Of a stretch of 64,000 nucleotides of DNA, positions 35,201 through 44,400 are shown in pieces (positions within the stretch are counted from its first letter, which is position 1; each line of letters starts with the position of its first letter). This DNA comes from CAZNXJ01 sp964577115 (GTDB lineage: Bacteria; Planctomycetota; Planctomycetia; Pirellulales; Pirellulaceae). The position numbers and the translations under genes are program-made. Where the stretch lies: positions 252,285-316,284 of the forward strand of contig CAZNXJ010000002.1 in the NCBI GenBank assembly GCA_964577115.1, in the 5' to 3' direction. The notes below the pieces were generated by a model. That model made no database searches. It saw only the letters and a list, made by a program, of their open reading frames with translations, and was not told the origin of the DNA.

Positions 35201-38148
35201 GGCGTGCTGCCAAGGCGTCTTTCTTTTTAATATCGTGGTTTGCCAAGCGTAAGGTGACCCGACTGCTCCAAAGCTACGCCAGCGAGGGCCAGGCGGATCC
35301 AGCGACCGATTTGGCGGCGCTTCGCACGATGCAAAAGCGGCTCGCTGATGTTTCCGCCATTTCGCTTCCCGAGTCGCTACCGGGCTGGCGGCAGCTGGAT
35401 TCCGATTTGGAGACCCTTCGTGCTCACGTTCAACGAGTGGCGACGCTGCGGGAGGCGATCATCGCGGTTGGCCAGTCGTCGGGCACGACGAATGCGATAA
35501 GTCGGGCGCTCCTGCCAGCACTGGGGGGCGAAGGATCTGATTTGCCCGTGTACCAGTGTGCGCGCACGTACTGCTCGGCGTGGGAAGACTTCCAACGCGC
35601 ACTGCAAGAATTTTCGCAAACGACCGAGACGCCCCCGGTCCGCGACGGCAGTGAAGCGGTAATAGCCGAAAGCATTGCCGCGGCCGAGCGCATTGAGAGC
35701 CGTCGGCATCACTTGCAGCGGTGGACGTTTTGGTGCGATGCGGCAGAGCGTGCGAAGGTTGCCGGTCTGTCCTCATTCGTCGCGGAGCTCGAGTCCGGTG
35801 CGCTTGCTCCGGACGATCTGGTCGATCGGCTTCGTCTCGCCTATGCCCGATGGTGGCTGCCGAGGGCGATTGACCGTAGTCCAGTGCTTCGCGGTTTCCA
35901 GCGGTTCAAGCACGAGGATATTATCGAGGATTTTCGTCGGCTCGACGACCTTGCGAGACGCACGGCATCGGCCGTCGTTCGGCGCGGGGTCGCGCACGAC
36001 CTGCCGGAGAGCGACGGGGTACCTCGGCGTTCGGAGCTGGGGATGCTGCGGCACCAGATTGGTCTAACGCGTCCGAGTAAGTCGATCCGCGAAGTGATCT
36101 CGAACATGCCGACTAGCTTTCCCAAGCTGGCTCGCTGCCTGCTCATGTCTCCGTTGTCCATCGCGCAGTATCTACCACCGGAACAAACGCCGTTCGATGT
36201 TGTGATTTTTGACGAGGCGTCCCAGATCACGACGTGGGACGCGATTGGCGCGATTGCTCGAGGCCGGCAAACGATCATCGTTGGGGATCCCAAGCAGCTT
36301 CCACCCACGAACTTCTTTGGACGCCTGGACGATGACGAGCAAAACGAGGAACTCGAGGATCATGAGAAGGACTTGGAGAGCATCCTTGACGAAGCCCAGG
36401 CGTCGGGACTACCCGTACTTCAGCTCAATTGGCATTACCGCAGCCAGCATGAATCCTTGATCGCGTTTTCGAACTGGCACTATTACGGCAACAAGCTGAT
36501 CACGTTTCCCGCGGCCGATTCGGAGGAGCGCGGAGTGGTCTTCCGGTACCTTGAGGAAGGCGTATATGACCGCGGAAAGAGCCGCACGAATCGTGTGGAA
36601 GCCGAAGCCATTGTTCGTGACGCGGTGCAGCGCATGCAGCGGGAACTCGCGAAGCCCGAAGACCAGCGCCGAACGTTTGGCGTCATTACGTTCAACATCC
36701 AGCAGCAAGGGTTGATCGAAGATCTGTTTGAGGAAGCTCTGCGCGAGAACCCTGAACTCGAATGGTTTTTTGCCGACGACCGTATCGAGCCGACCGTGGT
36801 GAAAAACCTGGAAAACGTGCAGGGCGACGAGCGGGACGTCATGTACTTCTCGGTCACGTTTGGGCGGGATCAGAGCCAGAAGTTTTCCATGAACTTCGGG
36901 GCGCTCAATCGGGACGGAGGAGAACGCCGCTTAAATGTCGCCATTACCCGTGCACGGCGCGAACTGCTCGTCTACTCCTCTTTCAAAGGCGAGGCCCTGT
37001 CCGCCGATCGTACCGACCGGCTCGGCGTTCTCCACCTGAAATACTTTTTGGAGTTTGCCGAGAAAGGAGCGAACGCATTACCCGCGGCAATCGAAGGTTC
37101 CGTCGGGGACTTCGAGTCGCCTTTCGAAGAAGCGGTTGCTGCAGCGTTGAAGAAACACGGTTGGCAGGTGGTGCCGCAGATTGGCGTATCCGGGTTTCGC
37201 GTCGATCTGGGAGTTGTGCATCCCGATAAGCCGGGATCGTATCTGGCTGGTGTGGAATGCGACGGGGCGACTTATCATCGATCGGCCGTAGCGCGCGACC
37301 GCGACAAAATCCGCCAGCAAGTGTTGGAAGGGTTGGGATGGAACATCCTGCGGGTATGGTCACCCGATTGGTGGTACGATTGTCAGTCGGCCGTTCAGCG
37401 CGTCCATGAGCAGCTTACGGCGTTGCTCGAAAGTGATCGTCGGCGCAACCGCGACAAGGAGGTAACCGCAGTTTCCGTTGCCACGCCGCAGCCGAGCGAC
37501 GATCCGAAAACTGTGACGGGGCATCGCGAGGACGTTCGGCCAGACGTCGTGATGCCGGCCAAACGCGTTGCGCAAGACATGAAACCACCCCGGAACGCCG
37601 AGCAACGGCAGCTCTTTGCCGGATCGACGACTCGTATCGAAGAGGCGAAATATTATTTCCGGCGAGCTGAACTGCCGGATGCGTCATCGCGCCAGCATCG
37701 CTTTTTCGAACATGATTACTCCGATGAGCTGCGAGCGATGCTTCTGTCCATCCTTCAGCAGGAGCAACCAATCCGGGAAGACGTGCTCGTCCGTCAAATT
37801 GCGCGCGTGCATGGCTTCGCGCGAGCCGGAGGCAACATACGCAAACGTGTAATCGAGTTGCTCGACGATGTAGCTCACACCGAGGAGACTACCGGGCGGT
37901 TCTTGTGGGTGAATGGGCCCGCGGAGGAAATCCCATTTCGTCACGCTCGCGATGAAAGCGATCGCCGGAGTCTCGAAGAGATTTCCATGGCGGAATTGAT
38001 TGGCCTGGTGCGCGCTAACCCGCATCTACGAAGCGACAACGATCCAGCGCTCTCGTACGCACGGCTTATTGGAATTGCCCGGCTCTCGAAAACGGCTCGC
38101 GAGCGGCTGGAGGCGGCGATCGCCGCGGCCGACGACGTACGCTCGTGA
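32206..38148 (+). CDS. Giant transglutaminase-like/DUF4011/SF1 helicase/endonuclease protein
   Basis: Predicted protein of 1980 residues; ATG 32206 follows AGAGGGGG. Parts in order: an N-terminal beta-rich region; a transglutaminase/peptidase-like fold (Cys237 in LATCLDTSLLF, His263 in QDGHCFTGVWL); DUF4011 (QRKLLDLSLRNRLLNF, about 390-600); a superfamily 1 helicase with Walker A GPPGTGKS (708-715), a long helical insertion, DEAS (1336), GDPKQLPP, NWHYRSQHE and NVAITRARREL; a Vsr/DUF559-like nuclease (Asp1667, Glu1684-Cys-Asp1686, GATYHRS); and a DUF3320-like C-terminus. Helicases of this COG1112 type occur in mobile and antiviral loci. It probably acts on nucleic acid from phages or R-loops; the target is unknown. 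The next gene is a giant kinase, 332 bases on. Confidence 0.9.
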   Translation: MSDSAPSVNLTDNVSRHSADQGGVITADVAAAMNFASWLNSVPLLRTLTIGNTTSQIWSNLRLDLQTSPAFARAKTWHLERINPGEHVRLGDRDVQIDPDYLNGLNEAERGQLQFRLWQGDQLLAESIYDIRILARDEWGGMSSMAELLAAFVMPNDPGLARVLKRASNLLARHGHSSALDGYQSGDPRRAYMLAAAVWSAVAAEKLSYTNPPASFERSGQKVRRPSVVLSDGLATCLDTSLLFAAALEAIGLNTIIVMQDGHCFTGVWLVERTLPRIVTTECSEIRKAIDAHELRTFETTLVTHNPPARFEDAIRMARDATREAQEGRFLAAIDIARARMSQIRPLASHEARELRVEQEAGGDGSLPLPKPPDFGGVPAEIAEERPSTPAGRIERWQRKLLDLSLRNRLLNFRSGQSAVPVLCPDAALLEDRLAAGGKLRLISLPEHNPLGERDAQLHQQTTHHDINIEFARQALVRDELCSPLGERELANRLTSLYRKVRNDLAEGGSNTLYLAVGFLRWKQRPTDSKSYLAPLLLVPVKLTRKSAISPYLLSQHEDDVRFNATLIQLLLKDFGRDISAIDANLPMDEHGVDVPRMLDWVRHEVRDIPGFEVVDDVALSTFSFAKYLMWKDLVDRIQQLEHNRVVRHLIRDPDKPFQSDALTTIPAPYEIDKRYEPKELVHILPADSSQVAAVMAASEGHDFVLIGPPGTGKSQTIANIIAQCLATGKSVLFVAEKTAALDVVYRRLRDCGLGDCCIELHSNRAERRRFLDQLKASWENNRRSKAGDWLDINKRLKIRRDELNAYVDAIHEKHPNGWTVFQALGLSVAGAEFQTPQLYWPDTVHHDVAAYQDLLEIARELGRTFAVLDPDVRLPVAKRQWSAGWEAKLLADCARLKSTAVTLRESLEEFAAAAGLSDVKDGSARQLENFRRLAHALLECAGNDARVMFNKQFGQLPKQIAELQTAISEYRQAENSARGKYSAEILPQIPLDDLDHRWRAAKASFFLISWFAKRKVTRLLQSYASEGQADPATDLAALRTMQKRLADVSAISLPESLPGWRQLDSDLETLRAHVQRVATLREAIIAVGQSSGTTNAISRALLPALGGEGSDLPVYQCARTYCSAWEDFQRALQEFSQTTETPPVRDGSEAVIAESIAAAERIESRRHHLQRWTFWCDAAERAKVAGLSSFVAELESGALAPDDLVDRLRLAYARWWLPRAIDRSPVLRGFQRFKHEDIIEDFRRLDDLARRTASAVVRRGVAHDLPESDGVPRRSELGMLRHQIGLTRPSKSIREVISNMPTSFPKLARCLLMSPLSIAQYLPPEQTPFDVVIFDEASQITTWDAIGAIARGRQTIIVGDPKQLPPTNFFGRLDDDEQNEELEDHEKDLESILDEAQASGLPVLQLNWHYRSQHESLIAFSNWHYYGNKLITFPAADSEERGVVFRYLEEGVYDRGKSRTNRVEAEAIVRDAVQRMQRELAKPEDQRRTFGVITFNIQQQGLIEDLFEEALRENPELEWFFADDRIEPTVVKNLENVQGDERDVMYFSVTFGRDQSQKFSMNFGALNRDGGERRLNVAITRARRELLVYSSFKGEALSADRTDRLGVLHLKYFLEFAEKGANALPAAIEGSVGDFESPFEEAVAAALKKHGWQVVPQIGVSGFRVDLGVVHPDKPGSYLAGVECDGATYHRSAVARDRDKIRQQVLEGLGWNILRVWSPDWWYDCQSAVQRVHEQLTALLESDRRRNRDKEVTAVSVATPQPSDDPKTVTGHREDVRPDVVMPAKRVAQDMKPPRNAEQRQLFAGSTTRIEEAKYYFRRAELPDASSRQHRFFEHDYSDELRAMLLSILQQEQPIREDVLVRQIARVHGFARAGGNIRKRVIELLDDVAHTEETTGRFLWVNGPAEEIPFRHARDESDRRSLEEISMAELIGLVRANPHLRSDNDPALSYARLIGIARLSKTARERLEAAIAAADDVRS

Positions 38149-38171
38149 CGGAACCGACGCAGCGAAAATTC

Positions 38172-38204
38172 CGCCCGAAGCGCTGGCCTCCAGCGCTTCG
38201 GGCG
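38172..38204. terminator. Perfect 15-base stem-loop after the helicase gene
   Basis: CGCCCGAAGCGCTGG and its exact reverse complement flank a three-base loop, 23 bases after the helicase stop. No T run follows on the + strand; on the - strand the stem is followed by a short run (AATTTT). It may end transcription of the helicase gene or protect the mRNA end. Confidence 0.55.
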
Positions 38205-38383
38205 TCCGGCGAGGGGAGGAGAACCTTGTCACTCGCAGTTCTTTGCGAGCGTTGGTGCGCGTTTTTCCTGGCGCGACTTGTTTCTATGAGGGGTGCGCGA
38301 TAGCCTGTACGCAGTCTTTGGGGCATCAACTGCGCTGAGTTGCGGTAAGCCAGGAACGGCTTGCTCGTTGCGGTGCGCCGCCG

Positions 38384-38433
38384 CGCGATAATGCCACGAG
38401 AACCCGTGATCGTGATACGCAGAAATTATCGCG
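38384..38433. promoter_or_regulatory. Inverted repeat with a -10-like box upstream of the giant kinase
   Basis: CGCGATAAT (38384-38392) and ATTATCGCG (38425-38433) are perfect 9-base inverted arms, about four helical turns apart centre to centre. The left arm contains GATAAT, a likely -10 hexamer. Between them CGTGAT is repeated. The spacing suits a regulator that binds two sites on one DNA face or forms a loop. Confidence 0.45.
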
Positions 38434-38438
38434 TCATA

Positions 38439-38460
38439 TGCTGACAAGAATATGTCAGCA
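38439..38460. promoter_or_regulatory. Inverted repeat directly upstream of the giant kinase start
   Basis: TGCTGACA (38439-38446) and TGTCAGCA (38453-38460) are perfect 8-base arms around a six-base AT-rich centre, ending 20 bases before the ATG. It could be an operator or, in the mRNA, a hairpin next to the translation start, where no ribosome site is visible. Confidence 0.5.
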
Positions 38461-38480
38461 GACTAGCTCTGCATCTTGCC

Positions 38481-41400
38481 ATGACAAGTGCTCGTGGTCG
38501 TTCCGAGTATCTCCAGCAACTTGTTCGACAGGCGCTCAAGTTGCCTGCCGACCAGCGCGAAGCGTGGCTCGCTCGGCGGGCCGGGGAGGACAAACGGCTC
38601 CTCCATGAGCTCCAGGTGCTGCTTGAAAAATACGACCAGCCCCAGACGAAAGCCGGGCCCTTGGACACCATCGAGCTACCTCAGCCCGAGGCGGCGCCCG
38701 AGCGGCCCCGGGGGCTACGTATTCACTGCCCGCACTGCCACAATGCCGTCGAGGTGCTCAAAGACGCCGATGACGCGCTGGAACAGATCCTTTGCGAATC
38801 GTGCGGATCAAGCTTTCAGATCGTCGAAGGGCGGACAACCACCTACTCCTCCGAGTGTCGCCGAATTGGGCGCTTCACGCTCGTCGAGCAGCTCGGCGTC
38901 GGCGCGTACGGCGTCGTTTGGAGAGGACGCGATGCCGAGCTCGATCGTGAGGTGGCCGTCAAAATCCCGCGCGAAGGTCGGCTTTCTCCCGAGGAGCAGG
39001 CGAAATTCTTGCGCGAAGCGCGAGCCGCCGCGCAGTTGGCTCACCCCCATATTGTCGCCGTCCACGAAATTGGCCGGGACGACGGGCGGCTGTACATTGT
39101 CAGCGATCTGGTCCGCGGCCTGACGCTCGCTGATTGGCTCACCGGTCAGACGGCCTCGCCGCGGCAGGCAGCCGAATGGTGTGCCAAGATCGCCGACGCC
39201 CTCGACCACGCGCATCAGCAAGGCGTCGTCCATCGCGATCTTAAGCCCTCGAATGTGCTGCTCGACGAACAACTCGAACCCCGCATCACCGACTTCGGAC
39301 TGGCGAAGCGCGATGCGGGGGAAATCACGATGACGATCGAGGGACAGGTGCTCGGGACGCCGGCCTACATGAGTCCGGAGCAGGCACGGGGGAGCGGCCA
39401 TAACGCCGACCGCCGCTCGGATATCTATAGCTTGGGCGTGATCCTCTTCGAGCTGCTCACGGGCGAGCGTCCATTCCGCGGCAATGCGCGCATGCTGATT
39501 CATCAGGTGCTCTCCGAGGATGCGCCGAGCCCTCGGAAACTCGATGCTAGTATTCCACGAGATCTCGAAACGATCTGCCTCAAATGTCTCGAGAAGGATC
39601 CGGCGAAGCGGTATTCCACGGCAAGGGAATTGGCGGAAGAGCTGCGGCGTTGGCTGCGTGGCGAACCGGTACTCGCCCGGCCGATTAGCCGCGCCGCGCG
39701 GGCCGTTCGCTGGGCGCACCGGAACCGGGCCATCGCGGCGCTAGCGACCACCGTGCTCGTTGTGCTGCTCACCGGCATCGTCGTCTCGGGATCCTTTGCC
39801 GTGCTCGCCAATCGGCACGCCCAGGAATTGCAAATAGCACTGTGGAACGTTGACGCGCAGCGCTCCCGGGCCGATCAGCAGGCCGCCCAAGCTATCGCAC
39901 GCTCCGAGGAAGCTCGTCGCGAGCGGAATCGAGCCCTTCAAGCGGAGCGCGAAATGCGCCGCTTGCTCTACCAGGCCGATATGCGGAATGCCTTTCAGGC
40001 CCTCAGCGATGGGAACACCGGCCGTGTCCGCGAACATCTGCTCGCCCACGTGCCCGAGCCGGGGCAGACCGACCTGCGCGGATGGGAGTGGTATCACCTT
40101 TGGGATCGGATCCATGATTACACAACGTTGCTGCCGCACATGCCGGCCGTAACATCACTCGCCATCAGTAAAGACGGACGCTATCTCGCGTCAGTGGATG
40201 CCTCTTGGGGAATGGTCCGTTTCTGGGAGTTGCCGACAGGACAACTGGTCAGCCTCATTCGTGAGGCGACAAATCTGCGCCACGTTGAATTTTCGCCCGA
40301 CGGCACGTTGCTGACCGCAGGCAAATGGGATGTAACCGAAGCTCCGATCTGGAATTGGCAGCGCGGCTTGCCACAAACGACGCTTGAAGCGCCCGCGTCG
40401 CTGTTTGTTTCTGTCGCCTGGCATCCCGCCGGCAATCTTCTCGCCGGAGGCAGCAAATACAACGGCCGTATCCAGCTGTTTGATGTGTCGACAGGCGAGG
40501 TCGTTCGCGGGATGGCGGTGCCAACCTCGACGGTCGGGCGAATTACCTTCTCGCCAGATGGCTCGCTGTTGGCGGCTCGCGCGAACAGTGGCGAGATTCA
40601 CCTTATTGATATGGAAAGTGGCGAGACGCGGACAACGCTTCCAGGTTCCGGAGGATACGGCTTCGAGTTTTTTACGCTACGTTTCTCCGCCGACGGCGAG
40701 CGGCTTGTTACTTCCGGACCGCAAGGCACGCATTTGTGGGACGTTCGTAGTCCTGGCACAAGCACGCAACTCGAGGGACATTCCGCCGTAAACGACGCGG
40801 TGTTTTCTCCGGACGGCAGAATCGTTTATACCGCCGGGGATGATGGTCGTGTTGTCGCGCATCGGGCGGACAATGGTCAACCGCTCCAGGCCTATCTCGG
40901 GCATGCCCAGCGCGCACGTGCTCTGGTGATGAGTTCCGACGGGAAGTTGCTCGTATCGGCGGGCGAAGACGGGCTCATTCTGGTCCGGGATCTTGCCCGC
41001 CAGACGCCGACGGTTATCGACCAGTCGCTCGTTCTGGCTCACTCGCCGCCGAACGAGTCGCCGACGAGCCGCAGCGCCGCGTTCCTTCCCGACGGTCGGA
41101 TGATCAGCGCTTGGGGGAAGCACATCATCATTTGGAATGAGAAGTTCACCGCTCCCGAATCGCTGATCGATACGGGGACGAGCGTGCATCGATTTGCGGT
41201 CAGCCCGACGGGTGCGATCTGCGCAAGCTACCATCTCGGCGATCAGCGTATCGCTTTATGGGATGTTGCCCAGGGATCGCACATCGGAACCTTGGAGGCG
41301 CGGACACACGTAAATTGTCTCGCTTTCAGCCCGGATGGTGAGCAGCTGCTTGCCGGTGGAAGGGATCGCCACGGATTCGTCGTATGGGATCTCCAGACGC

Positions 41401-44400
41401 TTTCGCGCCATCACTCATTGCGAATTGACCACTGGGCAAATCGCGCAGCGTGGTCGCCCGACAGAAAGACCATCGCAGCGGCTTCGGATTTACCAGGTCC
41501 GGTGCAGCTCTATGATGCCGAGTCTGCTCGACCCCGAATGACGCTGGCTCGTCAAGATACCGAAATTTACGCTTTGGCCTTCTCGCCAGATGGACGCATG
41601 GTGGTCTCCGGCGGCGCCGACGCTAATGTCACCCTCTCGGATGCCGCCTCGGGCGAGACCATAAGTGTGTTGCGAGGACACATCGGTAGCGTTCTCGACT
41701 TAACGTTTTCACCCGACGGGAATCTTCTGGCTTCGGCCGCAACAGACGGTACTGTGCGCTTGTGGGACATTCCCGAAAGAAGGGAACGAGCTGTGTTCAG
41801 CGTCGGGAAAGACAAATCGATCACAACGGTTTGTTTTTCCCCCGATGGCCGCACACTCGTCGCGGTGGAAGGCGACCACCTCCACATTTGGCGAGCTGCC
41901 TCGGAGGACGACGTCGCGGCCCAATTGAGTAGGGAACGCGCGCTTCAGAATGTCAGCCGCCTCGAATTGTTGGAGAGCCTCGTACGTGGGCATGGGCGTC
42001 GTGATTTGGAACCGGATTTGGCGCACGCGATCTTCATGGAGGCCTACACGAACGTTATTCAAGGTGACATCAAAGCCGCCTCGGCCGCTCTCGAACGCGT
42101 GGAAGATTTGATCGAGAATGCGAAACCTCGGAACGAGGCGCTCGCTCTTCGCTGGCAGGAGCTCGCGTATTACATCGCCGAGCTCCGGCCGGCCATGCTG
42201 ATGGCAGAAGGACGCACACAGAAGGCGCAGGAAGCCCTGAAGGAGGCCTATCGGCTTTGGGGCGAATTTCCACAGGAACTGCAGCGGCGTCCTCTCGCCG
42301 GATTGGCTCTGCCCAACCGCGGAGAATTACGGCGTCAGCGGCTGGCCGCGGCCACAGAGGCCGAATTCGAACGCGCCGTTGCCGAGGAGTTTCTGTTCCA
42401 GAATCTTCCTCAGCCCGTCACGATCACGCTCGTGGATGGGACGACGCTCGTTTTGACAACTCCCCATGACGTCCCTGACGAGCCGTTCCATGTGCGCGAG
42501 ATTCGGCTGTGGTCGGATTCGGTAAGTGACGCCGATATCGAAATATTGGCTCGCCTGCCCGAGCTCGAGGCGCTCACGATTTTCGAATCGAACGAGACGC
42601 CGATCGACTCGGCGATTATTGACAAGCTTTCCCTACTGCGGCGACTGCGGCGACTGTCGCTCGACAAACTCTCAAGCCGCACATTGACCCACGTCGCGCA
42701 GCTCCGGCAGCTTGAGCAACTCACGCTGCGTGGTGCCGACCTCAGCCAGTTATCCGAGGATGACCTGGCCGCATTCGGGAGAATGGGAAACGTCCGATGG
42801 CTCGAACTCGATGGGACCGCTGCGAGTAACGAGCTCGTTAGGGCCATCGCCACGATGCCAAATCTCGAATACCTCAACCTCGCGAGAACTCCTGTAGCCG
42901 ACGAAGCGCTGCGGGAGCTCGCCGAGTGCTCAGGGCTGAAGTACTTGATTCTCGATAGCACACTGGTGAGCGACGAAGGGGTGATCGAGATTCTAACGCT
43001 CCCCAGTCTCCGCGAGCTCTTGCTCCGCGAGACGAACGTGACGGATGCGATCGTGGAGGCGGCGCTCCGCCGCGCGGAACCGCTTGACTATTTCGGGCTG
43101 AACGCAACGCGGGTGTCTTCCCGCGGCGTCGCACTGTTGCGGCACGCGTGGCCAAATTGTGAACTGTTCCATGATGCGAGCCCCGAGACGCGCAATGCCT
43201 CGCGCAGCTTCCCAGCGCTCGATACACTACGCCAACGGTTAAACGTGGTACGAGAGGAAATTGCGTCCGGCGCATCCACGGCGGCACGCTGGCGCTCGGA
43301 GCTCGTCCCGTGGCACTTTGCCGAGCAAGGAACGCCGCATGGTGTAGAGATCGCATCGCTTCTGCGCACCTTTCCCTGGCCACTGGACCAGCTCGAGCGA
43401 GCAGCACTAAGCGACGAGCAGCGGCGCATGATGGAAACGGTGGCGGGGCGCGTTCCCGAGGAACTTGTCGCCGTGTTCGGCGACGGCCGCCTCACGTTTT
43501 GGGGGGAAGGATTCGGACGAGCCGCCTTTGGGGAAAAGCATGTTGCAGTTTTGAGCTACAACGGTAACTACCAAGAATGGAACTCAGCCAACGGCCTGTT
43601 CGAACGTGTCGTCAAGGGCTGGCCGTCCGTGTGTGGGTTATCGCCCGACGGGTCGCTGGCTGCCTCCACTGATGAGAATACGCTCCGCGTCTGGGAGACC
43701 GCCGACGCGGCGGTCGTACGCGAGTGGGACGGTGTCGGGACCGTCCGGTTTGTCGCCTTCCGCCCCGGTGCCGATCAAATTGCGGTGGCCTTGGCTAACG
43801 GTCGCCTGAAGTTATACAGCTATGGAGATGTGACGGAGCCAATCGAAGTGCGGTCCGGAGGACCTGCGGCCGTCGCCGTCGATTTCGATCCGAGCGGCGA
43901 GTATTTGGTTGAACGTGACAGCGACATGGAACTCCGAGTCTGGCGTGTTCATCCATTGTCTGATCACCCTGCACCGATCGCATCCGTACGGACCCAGCAC
44001 GGCACCGATCGCGAAAATCGACTGCTCGCCGTTGCGCGCGACGCAAAAGTGATTGCTGTTGCGGGGACGTCGGCGATCGAACTTTACTTTGGTCATGATG
44101 GAACGCGGATTGGCCAAATCGATCTGCGGATGCTAAACCGCGACAATCGCCGACTCGATTTGCTCGATTCACTCGCCATCTCGCCGGATGGAAGTCTGCT
44201 TGTGGGCGGCGACAACTCGGGCCAGATCGGATTTTGGAGTGTTCCAGATGGTCAGAATCTGGGAATTATCCGCGAGCGCGTCAGCTGGGTGAACATTTTG
44301 GAATTCAGCGACGACGGCAAGCTGCTGGCCGCCGGCGGGCACGATAGCCTGACGCTCATCGACCCGGTACTACGGACAGTAGTCGCCCAGGCTGATCCGC

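Larger units (their letters stand above)
38149..38480. other. Gene-free stretch with three inverted repeats
   Basis: This 332-base spacer between the helicase and the kinase holds a 15-base perfect hairpin near its left end and two inverted repeats next to the kinase start, listed separately. The right half is AT-richer than the surroundings and contains GATAAT (38387-38392), a good -10 match without a clear -35 partner. I see no short gene. Confidence 0.5.
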
